Source: Hyphomicrobium nitrativorans NL23 (GTDB lineage: Bacteria; Pseudomonadota; Alphaproteobacteria; Rhizobiales; Hyphomicrobiaceae). From it: a stretch of DNA of 64,000 bases. The notes under the pieces are model-generated. The model saw only the letters and a program-made list of their open reading frames with translations, did not search any database and was not told the origin of the DNA. Below, one piece after another: positions 52,746 through 62,151 of this stretch. Positions within the stretch are counted from its first letter, which is position 1. Each line of letters opens with the position of its first letter. Location of the stretch: assembly GCF_000503895.1 (NCBI RefSeq), contig NC_022997.1:950501-1014500 (forward strand), written 5' to 3'. The position numbers and the translations under genes were made by a program.

Positions 52746-54406
52746 TCATGGAGGCGGCACACGGGACGTTGCTGCGTACGATCAACAGACATTGTCTTTC
52801 GGTCATTGTCTGCGGGGGCATTGGCTGGGCGCTGCTCTCGGCTCACGATCCCATGGCGCAGATTTTGGGCCACGGATTGATTGTGCTGGCTGGCATTTCG
52901 CTGATCTCGGCCGCACGCTGTTTCTGGCAGGACGTCCGTGTTCGGCGGCAGCTGCATGTCTTTCGCACGCAAGGAGCGGGCCTTCACACGGCCCGATGGG
53001 CGAATGAGGCTGAGATGGCGGCGGCCGGCATGTTCGACGGCATCGGCCGACCGCTCGGACTGACGATGAGCGGTCGCGCCCTTTTCGAGCCGCACCGGCT
53101 GCATCCGGTTCATAGTAAGGTGATTGCGACCAGCGGCGCCGGCAAGACGATCGGCGCGGTCGTAACGGCGATCATGCATCAGGCCCTGTCGCCGAACCGG
53201 CCGTCGATGGTGATCTTCGACGTCAAGGGAGAGCTGGCCGGTCAATGTGCCGGCGCCTTGCGACGGGCCGGCATCGAGGTTGCCGTTGTCGACGATACCG
53301 ATGTGCTGCGCTGGCGTCCGGCCACTCGGCTCAATCCGTTCGGCCTGATTGTGCGCGCGGCGCGACACGGCCTTCAGGAGCTGGCCACGCTCGTTCGGAT
53401 CGCGGCCCTCACGCTCGAGCCCGAGCCTGAGGGAGATGCCCGCAACAAGTACTTCAGAGACGGCCCCCGGGATCTTCTGCGCTTCGTCATTGAGCATCTG
53501 GCCCGCATTTGTCCGGAGGACTGTACGCCGTCGGCCGCCTGCCACGTGCTTGGTTCGGACGATCTTCTGGATCCCGCGCTCGAAGAGGAGGCGGTGCACG
53601 ATAGCGCGCTGGGCCTCCTGGCGCGGCGGCTGATAGAGAAGCGGTGTCAGAACCCGCAGCACTTTGCGGACTTCCGCAGCACCGCGTTGCAGCGTCTCGA
53701 GGTTTACGAAGAGGGCGGCCTGTTATGGGAGGCGGGGAGTGCGGCGAACCTCGCGCACGAAGAGATCCGCTCCCGCCAGATCGTCGTGTTCCTGGTGGCG
53801 GGCCTGCAGCATCTGCGCGACATCCGCCCGCACTACATTCTGCATCTGGCGGCCTTCCTGCACGTGGCCAAGGAGCCGGGGCGGAGGGTCGAGTTCATCA
53901 TCGACGAGTTCACCAACGCGCCGGTCGCCGGTCTGGTTGAGGACCTGACCATCATACGCCAGTTCGGTTCGCGCGTTCTGTTGGTGGCCCAGGCCGAGAG
54001 CGAAATTGAGCGTCAGTTCACCGACAAGTCGGCTCGCACCATTGATACCCTGACCGCCATCAAACAGGTGATGGGCGTGAGCACGTGGGACGAGGCCCGG
54101 CGCGTGAGCGAGGCCTTGGGTCGAACGCATCATGTGGTGGCGAGCTACGGGCACACACCGCGCGAGGAGCAGCTGTCGACTACGTTCAGCGATCAGGGCC
54201 GCCCGCTGATGTCACCGGAGGAGGTGCTGGCGCTACCACGTCATGAGCAGATCATTTTCTGTGACGGCTTGAAGCCCATTCGTGCGCGCAAACTCTACCA
54301 GAATGAGATCGCACCGATTTGCGACATGCTCGATCAGAATCCACTCGAAGCAGCCAAGCTGCCGTCCGAACCGATCGTCGACATCAGCTACGGAGAGCCG
54401 GTATGA
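52742..54406 (+). CDS. VirD4/TraG-type conjugative coupling ATPase
   Basis: The protein is about 554 residues from the GTG at 52742 (an ATG is two codons later). Two N-terminal helices lie within residues 18-60. The Walker A motif is IATSGAGKTIGA, and MVIFDVKGELAG follows. The Walker B motif is EFIIDEFTNAP, and the Gln/Arg finger region includes LLVAQAESEIERQF. Such proteins bring the relaxase-DNA complex to the type IV channel. No channel genes (virB/trb) are in the window, so a helper element is needed. Confidence 0.88.
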   Translation: MIMEAAHGTLLRTINRHCLSVIVCGGIGWALLSAHDPMAQILGHGLIVLAGISLISAARCFWQDVRVRRQLHVFRTQGAGLHTARWANEAEMAAAGMFDGIGRPLGLTMSGRALFEPHRLHPVHSKVIATSGAGKTIGAVVTAIMHQALSPNRPSMVIFDVKGELAGQCAGALRRAGIEVAVVDDTDVLRWRPATRLNPFGLIVRAARHGLQELATLVRIAALTLEPEPEGDARNKYFRDGPRDLLRFVIEHLARICPEDCTPSAACHVLGSDDLLDPALEEEAVHDSALGLLARRLIEKRCQNPQHFADFRSTALQRLEVYEEGGLLWEAGSAANLAHEEIRSRQIVVFLVAGLQHLRDIRPHYILHLAAFLHVAKEPGRRVEFIIDEFTNAPVAGLVEDLTIIRQFGSRVLLVAQAESEIERQFTDKSARTIDTLTAIKQVMGVSTWDEARRVSEALGRTHHVVASYGHTPREEQLSTTFSDQGRPLMSPEEVLALPRHEQIIFCDGLKPIRARKLYQNEIAPICDMLDQNPLEAAKLPSEPIVDISYGEPV

Positions 54407-54693
54407 GCCAGCATAACGTCGTCAGGATCGTCCGCCCAGTGGCTCAGGAGACGCATGCCGACACACGCTTCCGGGTTCTGTCACCGCGCCATGTTTTGTG
54501 GCTGTCATGGCCGCTTGCAGCATGTCTCGTCTATTTCGCACTCGGGCTGCCGTATCTGAGATTTTCCTACACCTATCGCGAGACTGATGTTGGGCCCCAT
54601 TACAGCCGCTGCACGTACTGGGCGCCTTGGGGGCGGCACGAGCGCCGTCCATCCGGCGGCCAATGTCCGCTGATCGGCTTTCATCGGTCTTGA
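54403..54693 (+). CDS. Small membrane protein after the coupling ATPase
   Basis: The 96 residues begin at an ATG overlapping the coupling-protein stop. One helix (VLWLSWPLAACLVYFALGLP) is followed by a Cys-containing outside part (SRCTYWAPWGRHER, then GGQCPLIG). The family is unknown. Its Trp/His/Arg-rich end suggests a small periplasmic contact domain of the transfer machinery. Confidence 0.55.
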   Translation: MSQHNVVRIVRPVAQETHADTRFRVLSPRHVLWLSWPLAACLVYFALGLPYLRFSYTYRETDVGPHYSRCTYWAPWGRHERRPSGGQCPLIGFHRS

Positions 54694-54706
54694 GGTGGCA
54701 ACGGCT

Positions 54707-55165
54707 ATGGAGTCTTTCCGCCCGCATCTGAAGGATCGTTTGCGTCGCGCGTTCCGCGAGGGAAGCGAGCAGGAGCTCATGCGCCGCGCCCGCACGCCCG
54801 ACCAGATCACGCGCATACGCGAGATTGGAGAGAGGTCCGCGACCCGCATCAACAGAGCCCAGCATTTGTTTCGGGAGCTCTACGAGGCTCGGATTGGTCG
54901 CGAGACGAAGCGACTGATGAACGAGCGTGCGGCCCTGAAGAGAGAGCTCAAGTTGTCAGGCATCCGCAGTGATGCCTTTGATGGTGTCTCGCTGCGTCAT
55001 GCGGCAGAGCGCGCGGCGCGGCAACGTCAGGAGCAGCTCGTTGCCCGCATCCGGCAGGCGTCCGATCAGCAAAAGCGCGCGGTCGTCGGCTTGCCGGACC
55101 GTAGAAATGGGAACGTGCGAGAACCATTGCGGGCGGTGTTCGAGCGCACGCGGCAAAGATCCTGA
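54707..55165 (+). CDS. Basic helical protein of the transfer operon
   Basis: The 152 residues are almost all helical and Arg/Glu-rich (LKDRLRRAFREGSEQELMRR, then RHAAERAARQRQEQLVARIR). A coiled-coil is likely. There is no recognised domain. It lies 13 bases after the small membrane gene. Nucleic-acid or relaxosome binding is a guess from its charge. Confidence 0.5.
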   Translation: MESFRPHLKDRLRRAFREGSEQELMRRARTPDQITRIREIGERSATRINRAQHLFRELYEARIGRETKRLMNERAALKRELKLSGIRSDAFDGVSLRHAAERAARQRQEQLVARIRQASDQQKRAVVGLPDRRNGNVREPLRAVFERTRQRS

Positions 55166-55193
55166 TGCAGGAGCAATATGAAAGGAGCGCACA

Positions 55194-55511
55194 ATGTTCG
55201 ACGATCGGATGTTCGGCAAGCTCAGCGGTATCAAGCCGCTGTCCCTTGACGAACGCAAGGCATTGCGCGAGCGAATGAGTTCGGACTGGGACCGACGCAC
55301 CTTTGATCGCATTGAGCGCGCGCACCAGCCGACACCACCGCCGGCTGAAGATGATCTGGGCCGTCCGCTCACCCGCGAAAGCAAGGCGGTTTGGGCCTTC
55401 GGCAACGAACTCAACCGTCGTGTTGAGGCACGCGAGCTGCGCAGTTTGGCCGAGCGTGTCCAAGAGCGTGAGCGGCAACGGCTCGACCGCCGTCAGACGC
55501 GTCAACGCTGA
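55194..55511 (+). CDS. Small charged hypothetical protein
   Basis: These 105 residues are rich in Arg, Glu and Asp, with KPLSLDERKALRERMSSDWD, then a helical end (ELNRRVEARELRSLAERVQE). AAAGGAG stands before the ATG. No family is known. It is the last but one gene of the rightward operon, 28 bases after the previous one. Confidence 0.5.
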   Translation: MFDDRMFGKLSGIKPLSLDERKALRERMSSDWDRRTFDRIERAHQPTPPPAEDDLGRPLTRESKAVWAFGNELNRRVEARELRSLAERVQERERQRLDRRQTRQR

Positions 55512-55529
55512 GGAGGGGAGGACACCATC

Positions 55530-55763
55530 ATGTCGGACATCACCAACACAAACGCGGTTTCCTACCTCGATACGAAGGAGGCGGCAGCCTTTGTCCGCCT
55601 CTCACCGCGCACGCTCGAGCGCATGCGCGTCGAAGGCGCGGGGCCGAAGTTCCTTAAGGCGGGTCGGGGCATCCGCTCGCGCGTGCTCTACCGAGAGGAG
55701 GATCTGAGAACTTGGGTCGAAGCCATCACCTACGGCTCGACCTCCGAGTATGGCACCAAGTGA
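55530..55763 (+). CDS. AlpA/excisionase-like DNA-binding protein
   Basis: The 77 residues form a small winged-helix HTH_17 (MerR-like) domain: VSYLDTKEAAAFVRLSPRTL, then RMRVEGAGPKFLKAG, then SRVLYREEDLRTWVE. The ATG has GGAGGGGAGG upstream. Similar proteins are excisionases or AlpA regulators of mobile elements. The position at the end of the transfer operon supports such a role, though no integrase was found with it. Confidence 0.8.
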   Translation: MSDITNTNAVSYLDTKEAAAFVRLSPRTLERMRVEGAGPKFLKAGRGIRSRVLYREEDLRTWVEAITYGSTSEYGTK

Positions 55764-56026
55764 GAGTGGGCGTTGGCGCGATACAGCACAGAGATGGCGG
55801 AGCAGAACATCATCTCGGTGTTCGCTTCGTCTTCGATCGGACCAAGATATCCGGCGGATCAGAAGCCAGACCCAGAGAGCGAGTGCGGAAATCAATGCGG
55901 CTCATCTATACTCCCCGTCTTATGAGGGCAGCGTTGTCCCATAAGGAGACATCAATACGCTCGCTTCATTGATTGCGAAACTGAGATTCGCAGATCTCCT
56001 CATCTGCCAACTTCAGACATGCGCCG

Positions 56027-58624
56027 TCAATAGTCGCTTGCGATTTCGCTCTCGAACAGGGCCTTCGCATCGTCGGCAGCCTGTATCGCGACCCGAACCC
56101 GGTTGTCCGTCAAATCGATAACCCGCAACTTATCGCCGACTTTGGCAATCGATTCGATCCGGCGATACTGCGCCCGATGAGTCTGGGCATATTTTGCCAG
56201 ACCGCGCAGCTTCGGAATCGCGTCGCTGAACTGAGTGCCATGCGGGTCAATAATATCGGTTCCGATGGAGCCGTCGGCCATTTTGGCGAACACCAGGAAA
56301 TCGGGTCTCATTATCCGCACCTCGCCGCCGGCCTCATAGGTAATGCCCAGAGAATCCTGGCTCGATCTCGACGGATTGCGATACCAGGCAATGAACCCAT
56401 CCCGCTCCATTTCTTTGGCTAGGACAGCGACTTCCCACGAATTGAACTCCGCAGGGAACATGCCATCTTCCCTGCAGAGTAGATGATGCTCGTATGTGCT
56501 CAACGGGGTTTCTGTTCCATCCGCATTAAGTGCGGTGGTCGGCACGATCCAATTATTAGGCTTCACAAGGTCGACGTCCGCAGGCTCGGCGCTCATCTCC
56601 TGGATCTGTCGATACGACTCTTGCCGTTCGTCGGACAAGCTCTTGATGGCAACCCGATATTTGTTTAGCCACGCCTTGGAGAGCTTTTCAGCCTCACCGT
56701 CGAGATAGTCCTTAATCTCAGGCACCAAAGCCATTGCGGCGATGTTGGCGCGTGCCTCCATCAAGGCCTCTTCCTCGGCCTCCGCGTCGTCGTTCTGTTT
56801 TGCGAGGTATTCAGCATACGTGCGCGCCAAGTCCGGACTGACGACGCGTGCCGCACGCCGATAAATATTCTCGATGACCGCGTAGTCAGCCTCCTCCAGA
56901 AAGTCATCGAACGACATGTCCTTGTTCTGCAGGTCGGCTCGCACTGTGATGCCTTGGACCCCAAGAACTGACTTTCGAGCAGCTGCAATCTGATCTCGGT
57001 AGCGTGACTGGGCAGCATCCAGAACTTTGTGCATCTCGGCGTGCGCCGTCCTTCCTGCGTCCGCCAGCAAACTGTCCGATGCAAGTTCGTGAGCCAGAGC
57101 CGTGAGCCGCTTCACGGGCTTCGCAGCCTTTTGCGGTGGCCGTTGCGACGGCAGCGAGATCAACTTCTCCCAGACGGCCTCGGGCACGGCAGGGTTCGGA
57201 CTCATCCCGTGCGGATTGATCAACACGCGCCGGCCGGGGAGGTCGGCTTCACCAGCTTCTGCCCCACCCTTCATGAGGGCTTTGGCGACGTCCGACACGG
57301 TCTTCCTGTCGAAGCGCGGCAAAAGACAATCGACCGAATTGAGCCGCTCGTTGCCCGGAATGCGCCGCGCAAGCGGCGTCCGAACAATCCGCCCCAGCAA
57401 CTGCGTGATATACGTATGGTCTTGAGCAGGACGGAATGAAATCATGACTTCCGCGCGGGGGCAGTCCCATCCGGTGCTGATCGCATCCTTCGCAATGAGT
57501 ATCCGCACCCAATCCGACTCCTGCACCCGCTCTGGCGAGATATAAGGCACTTGATAAGGACCAAAGCTCTGTGTCGTGTGCTCGCCAAAGACGTGCGCGA
57601 TGGCATCGGTCGGCAACTCCGGCCATTGCTCGAATATCGCGCTGAGGGCTCGTCCAATTTCGTCGTGATCCGGAGCGTTTGGCACTTGCAGCACCATAAG
57701 TGGGTTCACGAGCTCAGTGTCGGACTGGTGCCTAGAGTAATCCGCCCAGGCCGCTGTCGCCTCCTTGATCTTGTCAGTCGCGCGGCGCATGAGCACCGTA
57801 TCAAACGGTCCGCTTTGCTCCGGGATATCGAGGATGATGGTGTCCTTGAGGAGGCCAGAGTCTTGCACCTTGGCGGAGTCTACCAAGACGTTTGGTAGCG
57901 TGCTGCGTCCTTGAGCGTTTGCCATCGCTGCATTGAACCGATCGACGGTTGCGGAGATTCCCCATACGATGGGCATCGCCGGCACAGCACCGGCACCATT
58001 GATCAATCTCTGCACGATCGTCGTTCGGGCATTTTGTTGCGCCGTAGTCGGTCTACCCATGCCCCGATGGGCTTCGTCGAGAACGAGATAAAGCGTCAGG
58101 CTCGGATCTTCGATCGAGTTCTGGATGATGTCCCAAATGGTATGAGACTGCATATCCGGTCGCAGCTCTGGAAACGAGGTCCCACGCTTTGCAAACTCCT
58201 CGACCGGATCGTGCCCGCGCACGAGAAGGCTCGTGCGACTAAGCTTCTGTGTGTTCAGAAAATAGATTTTTCCGACCTTGAACTTGTCGTATCCGAGTGG
58301 GGCTTCGACGATCTCCATGTCGTGGAGTGTCAACCGATCTGAAGCCTGCTGCAGCCGAACTCGAGTCTGCTCGTTGAGCGCTGGATCGTCACTGAACCAG
58401 ATGACAACTGCCGAGGGGTCAGCTTCGAAATCATACTCGTCGTCCCCGTGAAACAATGTCTCGAACACCGCTGCAGCCATGACGGTCTTACCCGCGCCTG
58501 TCGTCGCTGTGAGCGAGAACGCATGTCGATCACGATCCTCATGCCACCGTCTCTTCGCCTTCTGAAAGCGATCCAAGACATCACGAACGGCTTCGGCCTG
58601 GTAATCCTTCAGAGTGAACTTCAT
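56027..58624 (-). CDS. Type III-like restriction enzyme (Res) subunit, DEAH helicase-nuclease
   Basis: The 865-residue protein starts with an SF2 helicase: KDYQAEAVRDVLDRF, Walker A ATTGAGKTVM, the DEAH box LVLDEAHRGMG and RIVRTPLARRIPG. The C-terminus ends in a probable nuclease, VRIMRPDFLVFA then GTDIIDPHG. The expected PD-(D/E)xK ends with Glu-x-Lys, but here the second acidic group is followed by Pro-His. It follows the methyltransferase with a 3-base gap, so the two form a restriction-modification operon. Confidence 0.85.
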   Translation of the reverse strand: MKFTLKDYQAEAVRDVLDRFQKAKRRWHEDRDRHAFSLTATTGAGKTVMAAAVFETLFHGDDEYDFEADPSAVVIWFSDDPALNEQTRVRLQQASDRLTLHDMEIVEAPLGYDKFKVGKIYFLNTQKLSRTSLLVRGHDPVEEFAKRGTSFPELRPDMQSHTIWDIIQNSIEDPSLTLYLVLDEAHRGMGRPTTAQQNARTTIVQRLINGAGAVPAMPIVWGISATVDRFNAAMANAQGRSTLPNVLVDSAKVQDSGLLKDTIILDIPEQSGPFDTVLMRRATDKIKEATAAWADYSRHQSDTELVNPLMVLQVPNAPDHDEIGRALSAIFEQWPELPTDAIAHVFGEHTTQSFGPYQVPYISPERVQESDWVRILIAKDAISTGWDCPRAEVMISFRPAQDHTYITQLLGRIVRTPLARRIPGNERLNSVDCLLPRFDRKTVSDVAKALMKGGAEAGEADLPGRRVLINPHGMSPNPAVPEAVWEKLISLPSQRPPQKAAKPVKRLTALAHELASDSLLADAGRTAHAEMHKVLDAAQSRYRDQIAAARKSVLGVQGITVRADLQNKDMSFDDFLEEADYAVIENIYRRAARVVSPDLARTYAEYLAKQNDDAEAEEEALMEARANIAAMALVPEIKDYLDGEAEKLSKAWLNKYRVAIKSLSDERQESYRQIQEMSAEPADVDLVKPNNWIVPTTALNADGTETPLSTYEHHLLCREDGMFPAEFNSWEVAVLAKEMERDGFIAWYRNPSRSSQDSLGITYEAGGEVRIMRPDFLVFAKMADGSIGTDIIDPHGTQFSDAIPKLRGLAKYAQTHRAQYRRIESIAKVGDKLRVIDLTDNRVRVAIQAADDAKALFESEIASDY

Positions 58625-58627
58625 AGG

Positions 58628-60748
58628 TCACTCTCCGTTCGTGAACTGGAAGTTGGACAAGTAGGACTCATAAAGCCGCACGGGTTCGACGGTAACGGGC
58701 AGCCGGCGCGCCACTGATTGGAAGCGCCGATCGTCGTCAGTCACAATGTAGGCGATCCGGACTGCGTCCTCGCTCGCAATGGCCTTGCAAAAGGGGGCTG
58801 CTTTGTCCAGGTCGGTCAAAAGACCATAGGTGTCGGCAACCTCCCACCCCTTGGCCGGGAGTGCATCTATCCGTCGTCCTTCGCTGCCCGCGCGCATCCA
58901 AAGTAATGGCGCTATACGCGCAAATGCCTTGTTGTGGCTTACAGACACCGGCGTCTCGTAAGTCAGGGTGAAGAACTCGGCATTTTCGTCGAACCCTTCA
59001 GCAATCTGGAATTCATCGGTGAATTTGTAGTCGCCCTCGATCTCTTTGCCGTCAGGCGACTTGCCAGTGATAGCAGCGGCGATGCGGGGCTTTGTGATAT
59101 ATTCGCAGATCCCCCATTTTTCCCAATCGATATCTCCCGGGCGCAGCTTCTTCTTGCGAAGCGCAGCCTGCTCCTCTGCCGCGACCTCGTTGTTCGTTAC
59201 AGAGATGCATTGGCGGCGGCCGCCATCCTGACGGTTCAAACGCATTACGGCGTGGGCGGTGGTACCTGAACCACTGAAGAAGTCGAGAACTATTGCTTCA
59301 GGCTTGTCCGCAATGAAAAGCCGCAAACAATCCTCAACAGCATGCAAGCTCTTTGGGAACGGAAACGTCCGGTCCCCAATGAGCGCCTTGAGCAGGTCTG
59401 TTCCATAGATCTCAGCATTATGCGAAGGTCTGGCCCATGTAGAAACAGGCATCTTTATTTTGCTTGTTTCATATTTTGCGATCACGCTACCATCTTCGGC
59501 TCTGCCGACGACTTTCGCTCTGCCGCTTTCTATGTCTGCAATTCTTCCAGACGTGAGATATGACACTTCATATTGCTGTGGCCTATCTGGCGTGGCGCGT
59601 CCAACTCGCACATACCCATTATCCAGGAGAGACTTAAGAGAAGGCCCGGTAAGCCCCCAGTTCATTTCGGTACCATCGTCACGGATAGGGAAAACAGCTA
59701 CGCATCCAGGCAACTGGGGTGCGGTCTTGCGATCAACCGCGTGATCGAGGGCCTCTCCGATGCGCTCGATCCGTCCACTACCGCCTATGTAGATTGGATA
59801 GAATTGGGATGTTCCCCCCTTCTTGGTGCCCCGTGCTGAAGACAAGTCGCTCCTGCGCAACGTTCTCCAGCTGACGGTTGATCCGGCAGCGAAGTCCCCA
59901 TCAGGCTCCCCAAGCACTTTCGCAGCACCAAACGCCAGAAAGAAAATATACTCTTCGCAGCGGGCGAATTCTCCCTGCCTGTACTTTCCTCTAGGATTAA
60001 TGACGGTCGTAATCATTTCCTGCCGGGCGTCGGGAAATGTTTGCTCCAACAGCAGCGCGAGACGCGCAAATTCCTTGTCATCGATCGCGACGATAAGGAC
60101 GCTATTCAGGGGATTTAAGAGCTCTCTTGCGACCCTTAATCGCCGCTCCATCATGGCAAGCCATTTTGAATGGCGGTAGAGATCGTCCTTTTCCACGTAG
60201 TTGTTGTTGTATTTCCAGTCCTGTGCACCGGAATTATATGGGGGGTCGATGTAAATTGCGTCGATCTTGCCGCGATGGCTGTAGGTCAGCGCCTTCAACA
60301 CATGGAAGTTCTCACCGTTGATTACCGTATGGTAAGGCCGGTCACCGCCGCGCTCGACTTTGCCGGTGCTGACGAGCCCCGGATAGATAACATCTCGGAA
60401 TTCGGCCACGACCACGAGATCAACCACGGCGACGGACTGTGTCTCGGGTTCGCCGCCGCCGATGAGATCCAAGGTGGCGGATTTGCTTTCGCCCCTACCA
60501 CTCAGGCTCTTGACCAGCCAGAGACGCTGTTCTCCTTTTTTCGTCGAGCCGCGCGGTGGCAGGATGCGGACTTTGTCGCCCTTGCGGATCTTCCGCTGCG
60601 GCAGCTCCACAGCCTCCGGTCGGTGCCGTTCGAAGTTGAGACCAAACGCTCGGCGAGACGACAGGACCTGGAACTCGCGCTCAAGCTCGGCCCCGGTCGC
60701 CGGGTCTTTGGCCTTCACCTGGGCTATAAGATCAGTCAGACGTGACAA
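58628..60748 (-). CDS. Type III-like modification methyltransferase (Mod)
   Basis: The 706 residues contain DAIYIDPPYNSG (catalytic DPPY) near residue 168 and FFSGSGTTAHAV (S-adenosylmethionine pocket) near 492. A long variable middle is likely the target-recognition domain. This beta-type order is normal for Type III Mod proteins that make N6-methyladenine. An N-terminal extension of about 130 residues includes KGDKVRILPPRGS. The partner Res gene follows at once. Confidence 0.9.
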   Translation of the reverse strand: MSRLTDLIAQVKAKDPATGAELEREFQVLSSRRAFGLNFERHRPEAVELPQRKIRKGDKVRILPPRGSTKKGEQRLWLVKSLSGRGESKSATLDLIGGGEPETQSVAVVDLVVVAEFRDVIYPGLVSTGKVERGGDRPYHTVINGENFHVLKALTYSHRGKIDAIYIDPPYNSGAQDWKYNNNYVEKDDLYRHSKWLAMMERRLRVARELLNPLNSVLIVAIDDKEFARLALLLEQTFPDARQEMITTVINPRGKYRQGEFARCEEYIFFLAFGAAKVLGEPDGDFAAGSTVSWRTLRRSDLSSARGTKKGGTSQFYPIYIGGSGRIERIGEALDHAVDRKTAPQLPGCVAVFPIRDDGTEMNWGLTGPSLKSLLDNGYVRVGRATPDRPQQYEVSYLTSGRIADIESGRAKVVGRAEDGSVIAKYETSKIKMPVSTWARPSHNAEIYGTDLLKALIGDRTFPFPKSLHAVEDCLRLFIADKPEAIVLDFFSGSGTTAHAVMRLNRQDGGRRQCISVTNNEVAAEEQAALRKKKLRPGDIDWEKWGICEYITKPRIAAAITGKSPDGKEIEGDYKFTDEFQIAEGFDENAEFFTLTYETPVSVSHNKAFARIAPLLWMRAGSEGRRIDALPAKGWEVADTYGLLTDLDKAAPFCKAIASEDAVRIAYIVTDDDRRFQSVARRLPVTVEPVRLYESYLSNFQFTNGE

Positions 60749-61244
60749 TTGGGATCCCCGGACTGGCGCCTCGGACGCTGAGTAGGCGCGACCGAATCAT
60801 GTGAAGCGCTTCGGTAGCATAAGTGATCGTGGCACACGGCGCCCTGAGGCACTGTGCAGTTGAACGCATGTGTGGATATTCTGATGCGCTGGCTGGAGGA
60901 TGTCGAAAGTTGACCTGTTAGCGGAAATCACGCAGGGGCCAAGCCCTCATGCCCGCCTCGTCGGCTTTCTCGGCATCGCTTCCATCGTCGCCGAGCTGGC
61001 TGAACCGTCGACATGCCGAGAAAGCGGACATTGTTCCGATGGCGTCGAGGTACCGACTGACTCTTTCAGCCGTGACGGCAGCGCCTCTAGCAGCAGACAT
61101 TGCTTGCTGACGGAGCAGCCACAGGAGAGAATCGAGGCCGTCAATCGGCAATCATCCAGCGTGCTCGAAAAAAACGGCAAGCATGGTTCATTTCTAGACA
61201 AGGCTCCGCACGCTCCCAAATAAGGCGCGTCGTCCAATTTGATC
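60749..61244. other. Stretch of about 500 bases without a clear gene
   Basis: Competing short frames on both strands (107 and 133 codons) have no recognisable family. It separates the Mod gene from backbone genes and is the likely right edge of the element. No tRNA, direct repeat or att site was recognised. Confidence 0.4.
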
Positions 61245-62057
61245 TCAGGGATTCGCGATCTCGTCCGTCCAAACCCGGAACGACTTAAGCGTGTTGGGGC
61301 CGAACGTCGTGGCGATCGCGACATCGGCGGCATCGCGGCCGCGCGCAATCAGAACGCGACCAATGCGTGGCACGTTGTTCCTCGGATCGAACGTGTGCCA
61401 TTGGCCGCCGAGATAGGCCTCGAACCATGCGGCGAAGTCACCCGGAGGATAGGGCGGAAGCGTCCCGACATCGCCCAAGTAGCCCGTGCAATAGCGGGCC
61501 GGAATATTCAAGGCGCGACAGAATGCGATCGCGAGGTGAGCATAGTCACGGCATACACCCTGCCGCTCTTGGTAGGCCTCGGAGGCCGTGCGCGTCGCGC
61601 GGGCGTGTGCATAGCCGAAGGCAATGTGCTGATGCACAAAGTCGCAAATAGCCTGGACACGGGCCCAACCGGTTGCCCCATTGCCGAAGTGCATCCACGC
61701 CAGATCCAGCATCTGATCGCAATCGCAGAAACGGCTTGCCAACAGAAAGACGAGTGCCTCTTCGGGAAGGTTTTCGACCGGAATTTGCGTGGCATCGGGC
61801 ACGGTCGGATCTGGCATTCCGGAATCATGCACGAGCGAATCCGAACGAATGCGCATCGCCCCCGCCGGAGCAACGAGCCGATTGCACCAATTGCCGAAGC
61901 CGTCCCGATAGCCAGACATCCGAACCGACGGGCTGGTGACAACATGATCCGGCGCCTGCAAATCGGAGACACGGGAATGGTGCACGTTTAGCACCAGGAT
62001 GACGGGTGTGGACTGGGAAAACTCGTAGTCCAGTTCGTAGCCAACACGTAGCTTCAT
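61245..62057 (-). CDS. Transglutaminase-like protein (possibly lacking the usual catalytic His)
   Basis: The 270 residues have the beta-rich N-terminal half typical of bacterial transglutaminase-like proteins. Cys169 is in QERQGVCRDYAHL and an Asp (about 224) is in TFDPRNN. The family's His normally sits in an HAW context, but this protein reads DFAAWFEAYL there. His221 in QWHTFD is four residues further. It may be a peptidase or a non-catalytic fold. A second transglutaminase-like gene lies upstream on the same strand, 95 bases away. Confidence 0.82.
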   Translation of the reverse strand: MKLRVGYELDYEFSQSTPVILVLNVHHSRVSDLQAPDHVVTSPSVRMSGYRDGFGNWCNRLVAPAGAMRIRSDSLVHDSGMPDPTVPDATQIPVENLPEEALVFLLASRFCDCDQMLDLAWMHFGNGATGWARVQAICDFVHQHIAFGYAHARATRTASEAYQERQGVCRDYAHLAIAFCRALNIPARYCTGYLGDVGTLPPYPPGDFAAWFEAYLGGQWHTFDPRNNVPRIGRVLIARGRDAADVAIATTFGPNTLKSFRVWTDEIANP

Positions 62058-62151
62058 GGAAGGTCGTCCTCGCTCTCGCCGCTCGACAACCTGCCGCGAC
62101 GGGACACCGTAGACCTTTTCTGCCTTTCGTCGAGCGCAATCGCGCCAACTA

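Noticed and set aside
60900-61223. A 107-codon rightward frame between Mod and the transglutaminase genes
   Set aside because: There is no family, no ribosome site and an overlapping frame of similar length on the other strand; left as non-coding.
41693-61244. Search for a tRNA or direct-repeat att site flanking the plasmid-like element
   Set aside because: No tRNA-like T-loop sequence and no matching end repeats were recognised by eye at either edge.
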